A stretch of DNA of 64,000 bases, from the NCBI RefSeq assembly GCF_963678635.1, contig NC_087068.1:15255872-15319871 (forward strand). The letters are read 5' to 3'. Positions 9,111-19,853 of this stretch are shown in pieces (position 1 is the first letter of the stretch; each line of letters begins with the position of its first letter). The translations under genes and the position numbers were made by a program. The notes beneath the pieces are model-generated. The model did no database searches. It was not told the origin of the DNA and saw only the letters and a list, made by a program, of their open reading frames with translations. Source of the stretch: Symsagittifera roscoffensis (lineage: Eukaryota; Xenacoelomorpha; Acoela; Convolutidae).

Positions 9111-10241
9111 TTGAAAGGACCGCATAAATGACTGATTATACTTGGTGAGTGAAGTTAAGTTAATTTTAACGGGTGCGTGGCCGTGCCACGTCCCACTTTT
9201 TAATCAGAGGCGAAAAGAAGTTTTATGGCGAGATGACGTAAGTAGTCAGAAAAGAAATTTTATCTAGGACACTCCTCATGGTGCAAATTTTGTGAAAATG
9301 TTGAAAGGCAGTGAGATGTAGTACGATGCCATTTGTGAACACGTAGTGAGTTGAGGTGGAGTAGATAAATTTCATTTTCTTATGCGATTTGTAAGATTGG
9401 TTACAGAAAACTGGATAACTACTTGACGATAACCCGGTGTTATGCGATCAATAGGGACATTGATGGAGACTTGTCCGGGGAGTATGTGCCATTCTGCCAG
9501 ATGACACAGCACAACCTTCCGGCGACATAAAAAAGAGTGACTAAAGGCCTTATGAACAAAAAAGTGTTGCGACGGAGGGTCAGAATGTTCTAGAATTTTG
9601 ATTTTTAAAATTTCGATTGGAAGAAGAACATTTCTGAGAAATAGAAAAAAGACGGCCATTTTGAATAAAAAAAAGACGAAAATGAGAACCACGATAGAGA
9701 TTGTGAAGAACAGTCGTGCAAGAAAATTACGAAGCCTCTTATCGTGGCAATAACACACGATAAGAACCTTAGCGACGGATATTTGTGGAGAAGGAGGCTT
9801 CAGTGGGGGAAGAAGTATACCACGGAACCCTCCCGGGACACGAAATATAAGAGATAAGAGTGTTATCTCAAGAAAATCACGGGAGCGGAGGCTTGGTCCC
9901 CCAGAGACTGTCTATGTTAAGGGACTGTGAAAACGGACTATATAGCTGCTATAATGTCATAGATCTTAATTAACACCGTTATTATTTAATATTTCAGAGC
10001 ATGAGTAGCTAGAAAAAGGAAAGGGTCAATCCATCTCCAATGGATTTAATGTAGAACTGTCACACAAAAACATGTTAAAATAGGTTGTTCGAGCCGTGTT
10101 TTTAATGACAATCACGTAGTCTGAGGATCCGAGACTCAGCTATGTGGTTGTGTTCGCATGTAAACGAAAGCTGATCAAAAGTCGTTTGACTGATGGCCTA
10201 AAAATGGTAACTTTTTACTTTGCCCTAGACAGACCAGAAAA
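9111..10241. other. non-coding interval between the ORF1-3 unit and the BEL/Pao element
   Basis: No supported gene is present. Part of it may be the rest of the putative LTR. A 128-codon minus-strand open stretch at 9372-9758 has low-complexity hydrophobic content and no recognisable domain, so I do not call it a gene. Confidence 0.5.
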
Positions 10242-10321
10242 TCAACTAGCAAGGTCGAGACGGTGAAAAACGAGTAGAATTAAGGTAACTGACGCCTGCC
10301 AGTCGTTAATAGGTACTTTTT

Positions 10322-10984
10322 CTACGCTCCGTCGCTGTGTGATATTTGGGCGAATGTTACAAAAGTAAAAGATTCTACCACTCTTTCGAGCGGCAAATCT
10401 CTCATTTCTGGTTGAAGAAGTCTGGTATCCTGTCGAATGCAAGGCTTGCAATTTTGAATTGCTTGTTTGGCCAGCGCGAGGCTTCCTGGTGTCCATACCG
10501 TTTGTCGATGGGTATAGCGTGTCATCTGAGGACCGCTATGAAACGATCTTTCATGCACTTCCCTAATGAGCAATTTGTTGATTGGTGATTTCCTGGGAAT
10601 GAGCACCGGAAATTTTTTGTTGATATCATATGGTGAATTGGCGAGGCGTCCTCCTACACGAATTACGTTGCTCTCATCGTCGAAGAAGGGTGAAAGGCTC
10701 AGAAGGTTGCTGTTCCTTGAAGTACTTTTCCTTTTCCTGATAAGTTGAAACTCGGCTAGATGATGCTGCTGAACCAAGCTGTTCAGAGTCGTGCGAGCTT
10801 GTCTAACTTCCACGGCTGAAAGATTTTCAGGCTTAGGCAACTGATGCAGTTCCTCTGAATCGTCGTCGCTCCTCTGATTGAACTTCACTAAGTTCCCATT
10901 GTCGTGAGTCGTCAGTTTTGTTGTCGTTGTTTTTGCTCCCTGAGTTTCTGCTCGATGGAATTCTTGTCTTCGCGCGATTAGCAA
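10322..10984 (-). pseudogene. BEL/Pao integrase (zinc-binding and early core) fragment
   Basis: The 220-codon open stretch has SNVIRVGGRLANSPYD, a conserved P-rich strand (KFPVLIPRKSPINKLLI), the H-x3-H part (HERSFHSGP) and the C-x2-C part (NCKPCIRQD) of the integrase H2C2 domain. It breaks shortly afterwards. A short in-order remnant continues to about 10242. No DDE core remains. Confidence 0.85.
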
Positions 10985-11640
10985 TTACTGCGAAACCTGC
11001 AGTCCAGCTTCCCCAAGGCAGCTGCTATACAACCCCGTACCTTTACCTCCAATTTCTCGACTTGTACATTTACCAGAATGACAATCAGTGGCGCTAACAA
11101 AATACACGCTTGTATCCAAATCATAACCCACACTTGTTCAATCATCTGGTCTTGTCCCGGTACATTTACTAGCATCCAGTAAAAATGTGTTACCACTATT
11201 CATACCTTTACCAATACCAATACCAATCCTTGCGCAAATACTTGCCCCTGTACCAATACCTTTCCGGGTTTCCTTTAGTTTTTCCATTGAGTTTTTCCGA
11301 TTACTCTCAGTACCAAAACCTACCCCTATGCCAAAACCTGTTTTTGAACCATAACCTTCCCGGTCGCCATTGCTTTCTTCTCTCTACATATCTAAACTCC
11401 AACACCAACCCAAAAACTAACCGTCTGCAACCTTACTTTTGTACCATTACCAAACCGGGTATCAATATCGTTTTCCATTGAGTTTTTCTGATTATTCTCA
11501 GTACCAAAACCTACCCCTGTACCAACACCTGTTTTTGTACCAGAACCTTCCCGAGCATCAGCGCTTTATTCTGTCCGCAAACCTAACCTAGTGCCAATAC
11601 CATCACGAGTATTAAAACCTCCTGTAGCAGTTGTTGTGTA
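10985..11640. repeat. low-complexity block within the BEL/Pao integrase N-terminal region
   Basis: The stretch is rich in TACCAATACC/TACCAAAACC-type runs. It also has a larger duplicated segment: the run starting TTTTCCATTGAGTTTTTC occurs near 11283 and again near 11471, followed by matching sequence. It separates the NPAD segment from the integrase zinc-binding segment. An inserted or expanded minisatellite is the simplest reading. Confidence 0.6.
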
Positions 11641-11642
11641 TG

Positions 11643-12083
11643 CTACGTTTTGTTGCCTTCGCGCCTGGGATGAATTCTGCAGTTTTTGACAAATCTCTTG
11701 ATGTAGCCTAAGATCCTGACAAATTTCGAAAGCCGTGAACACCTAATCAACAGATCTAAGACTCTGCTCTCTTTTTCAACTGTCACCATTGTAACAGATC
11801 CGCTGTCTTCAATTGTTTTGGTTTCTTGTTGTGTCGTCTCCGCTGGGATTGATTCTGCTCTCGGCCAGTTGTCTGATGACTGTGAGCGCCATGGTGGTCC
11901 GTTCCACCAAATTTCAAGATATGATATAGCTGATGATGGAATTCCCCGAGAAGCACAATCAGCGGGGTTGTCTTTCGTGGGCACAAATTTTCTTCTCTCG
12001 GCTGGTTGAATTTCTTGAAATTTTGCTGCTCGATTAGCCTCGATTAGTCTTCCTTTTGCGAAGAAATTCTTGTAACCACGCAA
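11643..12083 (-). pseudogene. BEL/Pao post-RNase H segment
   Basis: The open stretch carries EANRAAKFQEI, VPTKDNPADCASRG and EIWWNGPPW, the signature order between RNase H and integrase in BEL/Pao pol. It ends where the low-complexity insertion begins. Confidence 0.8.
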
Positions 12084-12116
12084 TTATAACTTGAGAGTTG
12101 GTATTAGCGAAAAAAG

Positions 12117-12404
12117 TTAGTAGATAAACCGCTTGTCGCTGATGGCGGCTAGAGTTGCTTCCACTAGTTTCGATCCGAGAAGTGCTGCACAAAGTTTCAT
12201 GAGTGGAACACAATTGTATTTAATAGGCGCGACTCGTGTTTTCGCGGTCAACAATGTGATGTGTGTGGTATCTTCGCTGGTTTCTTGTCGCATATACACG
12301 ACAACTGCACATGCTGTAGTTGATGCGTCACAGTAAACATGCAGTTGAAGGTTTTTCGTTGTCTGCGTTAGAAGAACTCGTCGAGACAACTTGATGTCTT
12401 CCAA
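12117..12404 (-). pseudogene. BEL/Pao RNase H fragment
   Basis: The stretch contains LQLHVYCDASTTACAVVVY, matching the first catalytic block of BEL/Pao RNase H (consensus hG-F-C-D-A-S), followed by VAPIKYNCVPLMKLCAALLG. It ends in a frame break. Confidence 0.8.
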
Positions 12405-12440
12405 TTCCTTAAGCTGCTGTCGAAGGCGTCCACAGTGTTC

Positions 12441-12983
12441 CTATAATGAGACTGATATCGTTTGACCCCACGAGATTTTTTCCATCCACAAAAGTTGTAT
12501 GAATGATTTCAGTTGAATAGTCGTAGGCGAAAGCCATCCAAGGGGGTCATTGAGTCTCGTGACTTCTGAGAGTATTTGTCGTTTGGTCACCGGAGTCTGT
12601 TCGTTTAGTTTAACTGCAAAACTAAGTTGATCTGGCACTGGGTTCCATTTGATTCCAAGTGTTTTGAAGACATACTCGTCAGTTTTGATGACCAGTTCGT
12701 CTGCTGCTTCTCGATAGTGCACTGGGAGTCGTTCTACTTGCTTCGTGTCGTTTGATGTCTATTTGCGTATTTCAAATCCAGCTTTACCAAGTGTATTGAT
12801 GAAACCGTCCGGTAATTGAATTGCTGATTCACTATCTGAAGTTCCTGATAGGAGTTCGTCTACGAACATGTCGTTGAGTGTTGCTATCCTAAATAAGTCA
12901 TCGTCACTTTCTTCGGCAAGCACTTGAAGAGGTCTTATCGATTGAAAGGCTAAAAAAGAAATTCCATACCTGACTCTGGTCAT
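12441..12983 (-). pseudogene. BEL/Pao reverse transcriptase fragments
   Basis: Two open stretches in different frames cover the RT palm and connection. The first (12759-12983) ends an RT-like segment with FVDELLSG, where the catalytic box normally reads YVDDLLSG; the second aspartate is changed to glutamate. The second (12441-12722) has VFKTLGIKWNPVPD, VTKRQILSEVTRLNDPLGWL and a K/W-rich end, typical of BEL/Pao. The catalytic change, frame change and stops show decay. Confidence 0.85.
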
Positions 12984-13430
12984 TCGTTGTCTGCGTTAGA
13001 AGAACTCGTCGAGACAACTTGATGTTTTCCATTTCCTTAAGCTGCTGTCGAAGGCGGTAGCGCCTAACCTCTGTCGAGTTTTGATGTTTCCACAAGATTC
13101 GATGATAGTCTCTATCTTCGTTGTCTGCGTCATTCGTTGTCTGCATTAGAAGAACTCGTCGAGACAACTTGATGTTTTCCAATTCCTTAAGCTGCTGTCG
13201 AAGGCGGTAGCGCCTAACCTCTGTCGAATTTTGATGTTTCCACAAGATTCGATGATAGTCTCTATCTTCGTTGTCTGCGTCATTCGTTGTCTGCATTAGA
13301 AGAACTCGTCGAGACAACTTGATGTCTTCCAATTCCTTAAGCTGCTGTCGAAGGCGGTAGTTCCTAACCTCTGTCGAGTTTTGACGTTTCCACAAGATTC
13401 GATGATCTTCTTCTTCCAACTCCACCTGGC
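12981..13430 (-). repeat. three tandem 150-bp units of chimeric RT/RNase H sequence
   Basis: Three near-identical units begin at about 12981, 13131 and 13281. Because 150 is divisible by three, they encode a 50-residue repeat in one minus-strand frame (open 12904-13425). Each unit joins an RT motif (HRILWKHQNSTEVRRYRL) directly to sequence that elsewhere in this element precedes RNase H (QQLKELEDIKLSRRVLL; unrepeated copy near 12370-12420). A deletion fusion of two distant pol segments was therefore amplified in tandem. The third unit differs by a few substitutions. Confidence 0.85.
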
Positions 13431-13779
13431 ATTACATTTTCTCAATGTCGGCTGAAAGTGCTACCTGATGCATTCGAAAGCGAATCAGAATTATGAAGAG
13501 GTCTTTCTGAACTGTAGGTCCAAACTCAGTTTGTCATTGAGTGATATTCCAGATGTCTTTGCTGATAAGTAGGAAACAACTCGAAATTTTGTTGTCGTGC
13601 TTGAACCCTTGAAAACACAATGGTGTGACATGTAGAAATAGTTTTAGTGCGGTCGCATCAACTCGTTGTCTAGAAATACCTCCATATGGCGAAGGTTAAT
13701 AATTTCGTTGATGAAGTTTTTGTACTTCTTGTAGAGCTCAGGGTTCCTTTCCAAACGAAAGAGTAAGCTACGTAGTCGT

Positions 13780-14037
13780 CTACGAGCCTGCTGTAATGAG
13801 TCTCCAAGTAGTCCAACTTCTTATTTGAGTGGAAGTGTTACCACAAATTGTCCCACGGCGCGCGTTAAGTTGTTGCTTTGAAGTGTTCATCACATTTAAG
13901 CTCCTCTGGTGTCCACAGTTTTCTTTCTGGAGTTTCCTCGATTTCTCAAAAACGTTAAAAATTTGTGTTGCTTTCGTCGCTGACAAGAAACGTCTGTTGT
14001 AGTGAAGTAAGTCCGTTAATGCTGTTTTTTCGTCCAA
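13780..14037 (-). pseudogene. BEL/Pao pol linker fragment
   Basis: An 85-codon open stretch sits between the protease-like and RT-like pieces. It contains basic, weakly conserved sequence with no catalytic motif. Position in the element is the main support. Confidence 0.4.
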
Positions 14038-14049
14038 TTACAAGCCAGC

Positions 14050-14750
14050 CAAAAACTGAGTGTTGCCAATAAATTGAACCTGTCAGATCCTTGATTTTAT
14101 TGTTTCCAATCATCAGATCCTCGTAGTGTGCCGCCCCAAATGATCATGTCAATTTCCTGTGGATCGTTGAATCCGGGATCGGCCAATTGTAATTCCTTCA
14201 CTGTTGTCCAATTGTCGATGCTTATTTGTGTCGAAGGCAAGTTGTTGGTTAGCTTCTGAAGAATTGATGCTGTTATTGAGATTGGTTCACTGTCTGGTTC
14301 AATGAGTAGATGAACTTGTCCCTTTTTGTCGCAAACTTCATTTCCTCCAAATCCGCAAATCCCTGTTGTTTGCTTCTGCCTGCGTATTTGTAAACGTTAA
14401 ACAGCTGCTTCTGTTATCAGATTTTTCTGTTATGCTGAATCCAGTACTCCTCGAGTATGAAATATTTCTCCATTGATCTCGAGTGAAATGATGGCAGTTT
14501 GTAGAAAAACTTCGTCCTGAGATTTTTCAAAAGTTGCTGCTCCGGTAAATTTTTTGTCATCTGTCTTCACTTTTGCTGATGTCTGCTGTGTTGCGGTGTC
14601 TGGATTCTTCACAAAATTTTTCTGATCAGTAATTTTTATGGAATGCAGTAGTTTGTCCGCGTCTCCAGTCAGAGAAGGTTTCAAGTGCTGTAGCTTTTGG
14701 CTCTTCGTCAGTCTCGTGTTGTCAATCACAGCTCCTTTGAACAAGTCGAA
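14050..14750 (-). pseudogene. BEL/Pao gag (DUF1759-like) and aspartic protease (DUF1758-like) fragments
   Basis: The first part (LTKSQKLQHLKPSLTGDA) matches the DUF1759 pattern of BEL/Pao gag. It then jumps to a protease-like segment (VFLQTAIISLEINGEIF, then GVLDSA, where an active protease has a D-S/T-G triad), implying an internal deletion and loss of the catalytic glycine. A second frame carries LQLADPGFNDPQEIDMIIWG, the typical C-terminal end of the DUF1758 region. Stops and frame changes make it non-functional. Confidence 0.75.
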
Positions 14751-14925
14751 GAACGATTTCCATTACATGTATCTTCCAGAGAAAACAGGCAAATTTAGTT
14801 ATGGTTAGTTGACATTCACATCTGTTGATCTACCGTCACTTGTAGAAACTCTTGTCGGTGTTTTGAGCCTTTGAAGAAACTGTTGAATTTGATGAACGTA
14901 CTGTCCATATTTGTCGTCCAGATCT

Positions 14926-15171
14926 TCAGCTTCTTGGATACCATCGTCCATGCTGCTCATCTGTGATCAGTTCCTGTATCTTCCTATTGGAGTTTGAGAG
15001 CTGGTGTAGTTTCTTGCGGATGTTGATTTCCAGTTGCTCAAGTCTTGCTACTCCTGTTTCATCAAGAGTTCCGCGATTTTGAATGATTGTGTTTGCTTTA
15101 TTGTAGTATCTGGTTACTATGCGTCGATGAGATGCTCTAGAGCGCTTGATTTGCTCCAAATTTTCTGTCAT
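14926..15171 (-). pseudogene. BEL/Pao gag N-terminal fragment
   Basis: An 81-codon open stretch starts with ATG and is rich in basic and Gln/Asn residues, with helical heptad-like spacing (MTENLEQIKRSRASHRR at its start). This resembles the helical N-terminus of BEL/Pao gag proteins. It lies 64 bases from the assembly gap, so sequence upstream of its ATG is unknown. It is followed in order by DUF1759-like sequence, which supports the call. Confidence 0.6.
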
Positions 15172-15235
15172 GTCAATGTGGTGTTGGATGTTTCACTCGT
15201 GGTTTTGCTATGTCTATTCGTCAATGGGGATTGTT

Positions 15236-15435
15236 NNNNNNNNNNNNNNNNNNNNNNNNNNNNNNNNNNNNNNNNNNNNNNNNNNNNNNNNNNNNNNNNN
15301 NNNNNNNNNNNNNNNNNNNNNNNNNNNNNNNNNNNNNNNNNNNNNNNNNNNNNNNNNNNNNNNNNNNNNNNNNNNNNNNNNNNNNNNNNNNNNNNNNNNN
15401 NNNNNNNNNNNNNNNNNNNNNNNNNNNNNNNNNNN
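15236..15435. other. assembly gap (200 N)
   Basis: A run of exactly 200 N separates the 5' side of the BEL/Pao element from the following sequence. A round 200 suggests a placeholder, so true distance and contents are unknown. Confidence 0.95.
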
Positions 15436-15721
15436 ATTGAAAAGGACGTTTTGAAATTGAGTTAAAATTGAGCTAAAAATTATCGGTAATTCTCGGTAAT
15501 TAAGAAATTGAGCAGGAAAATATCGGTAATTCTATCAAATTTAATTCAAACAAATTGTTTTTTTTAGCACGATTTATTCGTTTTTTGGAAATAATGAGCA
15601 TATTTATTAAAGTTTAAGTATAGCCGACTAGCTTAAAAAAGTAAATATTTTTCTGTTTTGCCTTTTGACCAATTCTGCTTTTAGACCATTTTTCTGATGG
15701 CTCCGCCTCCCTTAACAAAAT

Positions 15722-15825
15722 AGGTTCGCTGCCACTTGGCCTAGAAATAACGTTATTGCCTTCGCACCATGAGGTCTAGGGTTTGATTTTCTGCCGGGGT
15801 TCAAGTCCTATACCGTTTTTTTTTT
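15722..15825 (+). repeat. tRNA-derived SINE head
   Basis: TGGCCTAGAAATAACG resembles an A box and GGGTTTGATTTTC, about 40 bases on, a B box. A second B-box-like GGTTCAAGTCC follows, then a T tract. Arms do not pair as a working tRNA, so a tRNA-derived SINE or tRNA pseudogene is more likely. Confidence 0.4.
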
Positions 15826-15829
15826 TTCA

Positions 15830-16480
15830 GTTTGTACGATATTGAAATTGTTTTTCTGCAAAAGTTGAATGGTCGGATCTTCGGTTGTCTGCGCAAGTTT
15901 TGTCGTCTTAGTTTCCTTTATCACGGATTTTTTTGTGCTCTGAGAAGTTGTCATTATAGTTGCAAGTGCCCCTACTTTGTGGTTTCAGGGGGACTTAATT
16001 TTTTTCAAAATCATTTTTTTTTCGAACTAGTGTCTGCTCAAAAATTGTCGGCTTTGTTTCCGCTTCGTAAGTTTTGTTGCATATAATGTTCAATTGTTTT
16101 GCTTGCCTTGAATGAACTTTTATCTAGACATACGAAAATTTTTGCTCGACCCATTTTTTTCATCAGTTTTCATTTTTTTCGTTTTTTTTAATGTTTGTGT
16201 TGTATCGCAAGTGCTGCGAAGCTCCGCTTCACCTCTGTGTAAATCATAGCAGCTTTGATTAGGCGGACTAAATGCTTTTGAGCAACTGATGAACATTAGA
16301 AGGTTTTGTTTATTTTTCAGGTGCTTTTGGGGGGATTCTTAATAGGCATAAATTTAGATGGGGGGATAATTAGCATTTCGGCTTCAATAAATGGGGAATT
16401 CATTCCAAAGCCGCAACGGAAAGTAGAGAATGCTTGTTCTAATTCGTTTTCATAAGCTTGTGATGATTAAATACTGTAGT
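15830..16480. other. non-coding interval upstream of the transporter exons
   Basis: T-rich sequence with no convincing exon. The first exon or promoter of the downstream transporter may lie here, but I cannot point to it. Confidence 0.4.
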
Positions 16481-16490
16481 TAAAAGGATT

Positions 16491-16845
16491 GTGGCAGTTT
16501 TTCCCTTCATAGCGTACAACGGATGGCAAGCATTCATTGCAGTCTTCGCTACTTTAAATGTTGACTTCCGCTGTGCAGATTCCGAGAACCTCTTAATTCA
16601 TGGAAACGATTCCGACATCTATTTCGACAACAAGTGCGTCGAAAACTGCGGAAGTTACATCTACGACTCGTCAGTATCTTCGATTATCAGTGAATTCGAT
16701 TTGGCATGTGGCTCGAAAACATTCTTGGCTTCGATGTCTAATTCGGCATTTTGGATCGCTTATTTTCTGTCGTGTTTTATAAGCGGCGCAATTGCGGACA
16801 AATTTGGACGCAAGATGGTGTCGCTGATTCTTCTTAGTGTTCTAG
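16491..16845 (+). CDS. SLC22-like organic ion transporter, first visible exon
   Basis: The exon encodes the first membrane span, a large cysteine-containing extracellular loop and the second span of a major-facilitator transporter of the SLC22 type. Visible features are cysteines in DFRCAD, DNKCVENCG and DLACGSK, the family-typical SSIISEFDLAC, and the MFS loop motif GAIADKFGRK. It ends at TCTAG/GTGAGT (phase 1). The 5' boundary is uncertain: the frame is open only from 16467 and has no ATG, so an upstream exon must supply the start. A candidate acceptor is GGCAG ending at 16497. Together with the two exons below it gives about 527 residues, close to the usual SLC22 length, so only a few N-terminal residues are missing. 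Confidence 0.85.
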
Positions 16846-17271
16846 GTGAGTAGTCGGCTCTTTTTCCTTTTCCCCCACCTGCGATTTTTTTTAGTAAACT
16901 TATTAGTATTTCAAGTGTTGTCCGATTGTTTCAAAAAACGGCTCGAAGACTAGTTAGGCCGTGACAAGAATATTTGGTCCTCATACTTCACCTTTTAAAG
17001 CCCCTCGTTACACAATAAAATTGATGCTTATGTGATGTGAGGGGGAAAACGAAAAAGAGCCGAGTAATCAATTAGAAATGCGACAGTTTTGTTTACTTTA
17101 ATTTTGCGGGAACAGTTTTTGTCTATGGCTCGATCGCCGTTTCTATGGCAATTTTTTTTCTAAGACGGATCATGATGCTTTAGTTTTGTCAGAAACAGTT
17201 CTCGAGTTTGTCTATTTTATCTGCTTTCAAATAAAAGTTTGAAACAAACTTCAGTCTCATTTTTGTTTCAG

Positions 17272-17485
17272 GGCTAAGCTCTCTGACTACGGCGTTTAGT
17301 CCTAGCATATACGTCTATATTCTGATGAGGAGTATTTCCGGCTTTTGTTCTCTCAATTTCAGCATCGATTTTGTCATTCTTGCGGAGTCAGTCGATAAGA
17401 AATATCTACCACTAATTGGTTCAACGAGTATCGTCATTTTCTCAATCGGAGGTGGTGTTTGCGCGTTGTCTGGCTATATTTTCAG
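17272..17485 (+). CDS. SLC22-like transporter, second visible exon
   Basis: The acceptor TTTGTTTCAG precedes 17272 and the donor CAG/GTACGG follows 17485. Phases join exactly: phase 1 from the previous exon, phase 2 to the next. The 71 residues cover the middle spans of the N-terminal half (RSISGFCSLNFSIDFVILAE and SIGGGVCALSGYIF), aligning with the SLC22 order after the GRK loop. No stop interrupts it. The intron before it is 426 bases. Confidence 0.85.
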
Positions 17486-18189
17486 GTACGGGTGTGCGAC
17501 AGAAGAAGCACTCAGATTTCGTGGCTTAAGCCAATCATTGATATTTAGACTCAAGCAACAATGAGGTTTTTTGCCTGATAAGTCCGGTAGTACTTTGTGG
17601 AATAAGGTGGTATATAAACTAGCCGAGTATAAACGAGCTACCATATAAACCAGCTGATAAAACGTAATTGTTATTTTATAGTTATGTAACAATTATGTAA
17701 CACTTACGAAATGCATGCAAATTTCATTCATGACGTAACTTTTTGGCTGGATTTTATACTCTGCGCATTTTCGGATGGTTTACACTTCGGCTGGTTTATT
17801 CACACTCATGGAATAAAGTTGTTCGGATATACTTTTTTGTGAAATAAAAAAATAAAAATCTAACAGGGCTTTTAGCGGGGCTTTACCGCCTTACTCATCT
17901 GTTGGCAAACTTTTTTGTGCTCGGTGAGTATCGCCTATATTATTTTTTCTATGTATTATTATTCATTGTATTATTATGCTCTTTGTGTTCAAATAATTAC
18001 TCAAAACAAACAAATGCTTCTTCTTTTTCTCCCAATTTTGAAGTTTCCGTTGAAAACGTCGGTTTTTTTAATCGGAGTTGGTCTGAGTAAAAAAACTACC
18101 TGAGCCCCAATATTCTAAATCTAAAAGCTTTTTGTTCCGACCATTGAAGTTCGGGTATGTATAATTTTTTTTGCTTTTTGTTTTCCACG

Positions 18190-18800
18190 CAAACTCAGGT
18201 ACCACAAATACTGATCGGACTGGGTTGAGTGATATATCATATAAAAGCTTTTTCAGTCGTGATTCAAACCGCATTAAAAAATTTCTGAAAATTTTTTCTA
18301 GTGTCGAGAAAAATTGGTTCGAAAATTTTGATTTTTCGTTTCAATTCGAGCGAATAAAGCAGGCGAGTTGTCTTACAACATCTGAGTTATGCCTAATTTA
18401 GCCCCTTAAAACTTAATTTTAAGCAAGTAAAATTAGTTTTTGGAGTTTTTAGTTTCAATTTGTGAACCAAAAACTTCAAAAAGCTCAAAAAATTTGTAGT
18501 AATTTTTTTTGACTTCAGATGTTTACAAAATTTTAAAAAATTTGTTTTTAGTTCAAGTCATTTTTCTACAAAAAATTTTGTGCAATTTGCCAATATTACT
18601 ATGACAGTCTAATATGCCCAAATTCTAAATTATTCTTTTCACGTCAGATGCTTTTATCACACCAAGCAGAAAAACTACACTAATTTGGAAAAAAAAAACT
18701 TTCTAAACCGTAGTTTTCTAAAGACTATGGTCGGAACATTCTGTGCTACTTGCACAGTTATCATATAGGGTATCATACAGTTATCATAACCGGCTATCTT
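18190..18800 (+). repeat. dispersed repeat, copy 1 (in transporter intron)
   Basis: The stretch shares blocks in the same order with 33565-34125: CGGACTGGGTTGAGTGATAT, GTGATTC plus an AT-rich part, GAGCGAATAAAGC near the middle, and ACTATGGTCGGAACATTCTG near the end. The divergence is considerable, so this is an old dispersed element with no visible coding capacity. Confidence 0.75.
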
Positions 18801-19529
18801 TGTTGTCATATAGGGTAGTTTGACAAATTTTTAGTTTTAAACTGATGAAATGAAAGAAATTTCTCTCCACCTTTCGGCCGGCAACTAATCAGGGTACAGG
18901 GTTTGGGTTGAGATTATTTACGCACCGTTGATGAAACGATTTACATACAGAAAAGCTTGCGTTGTACTACGAGTTTTATTTTTCCATTATGTGTACTGCT
19001 CAAATGTCCTGTACGGTTCATGTGTTTTATCCGCTTTATTGATGGAAAGAAAAAAAAGAAATAGCCAACATTCATTTCTAACGGGTGCCTACTTAAGAGC
19101 GTGTTTACGAATTCATACTGCAAGGTTATATGGCGCAAGTGCGATGGAAATTGAATTGTACTCTAGAAATCCGTTCCTGAGGTAGTTCAGACGCTGCAGA
19201 CAGTTACTTTTTTCCCAGCTTTTTTTTCTTAATTCGCAATACTTGTATTTTCTTGCATTTAAAATTCAATGTTGCCATTTGTTTGCGGGTATTTGCGGAG
19301 TGCAGCTTTGCTTCTATATTAGAAGGACCTTGTCGGATCAAAATTTAAAGCACCATTTTGACCTTCTGTACTTAGCGCTGAATGTACTCATTATGTTAGC
19401 AAATGGTAACGATTTGTTTTTTCCAAACCTAAGTAATTATTTTTGCTGCATAGCGTTCAGCATTGCCAATTCAATAGCATGTGTTTGCATCCGTTTTTTT
19501 AAGTGGCTCTTTTTTGAAGGAAGCTAGGC

Positions 19530-19600
19530 GGAAAGGCGCAGTTGGCAAGACGTTAGATTCCAATTTCGGGGACGGGGGTTTAAATCCCGTACAGAGAGGT
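19530..19600 (+). repeat. tRNA-derived SINE head or tRNA pseudogene
   Basis: GGCGCAGTTGGCAAGACG is a good A box and GGGTTTAAATCCCG a good B box, with a T-arm stem CGGGG/TCCCG around a 7-base loop. The anticodon stem does not pair, so it is not a working tRNA. It lies inside the transporter intron. Confidence 0.5.
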
Positions 19601-19853
19601 GTTTTCACCAAGCGAAGCTTCTTAACTGAATTTAGTAATTTCTATCATTTTAAAGCCCCTGTTTGCCATTTTTTTGCTGGTGTACGCTCCTGATGGAGAC
19701 ACTCCATCTAATGGTGAGTGTCTTAACACCGCGCTGAGTATAATTTTGATAACACTTTGAAGCCGTACTGAACTGTGGGTTGAAACGATTGTTGGTACAC
19801 ACAGCCTTTTTTCATATGCAGACCAAAGTCGCACACCCTTTGTTCATACGCAG

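Larger units (their letters stand above)
10242..15171 (-). mobile_element. degenerate BEL/Pao-type LTR retrotransposon
   Basis: Reading the minus strand from about 15171 to 10242, pieces of a BEL/Pao polyprotein appear in canonical order: gag N-terminus, DUF1759-like gag, DUF1758-like aspartic protease, RT, RNase H, the NPADCASRG segment, and the zinc-binding/core region of integrase. They are split by many frameshifts and stops. The region after the integrase core, where a DUF5641-like tail is expected, is missing, and I see no LTR at either end. The 5' side runs into the 200-N gap. The copy is dead. Internal oddities are a 150-bp triplication and an inserted low-complexity block, listed separately. 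Confidence 0.85.

Noticed and set aside
9372..9758. 128-codon minus-strand ORF as the BEL/Pao C-terminal tail or envelope
   Set aside because: It is separated from the integrase piece by about 480 bases of stops, and neither half shows the expected domain.
15722..15825. Functional tRNA gene
   Set aside because: A- and B-box-like motifs exist but the anticodon and acceptor stems do not pair, so a SINE head or pseudogene fits better.
19530..19600. Functional tRNA gene
   Set aside because: The T arm pairs, but the anticodon arm does not, and it lies within a transporter intron.
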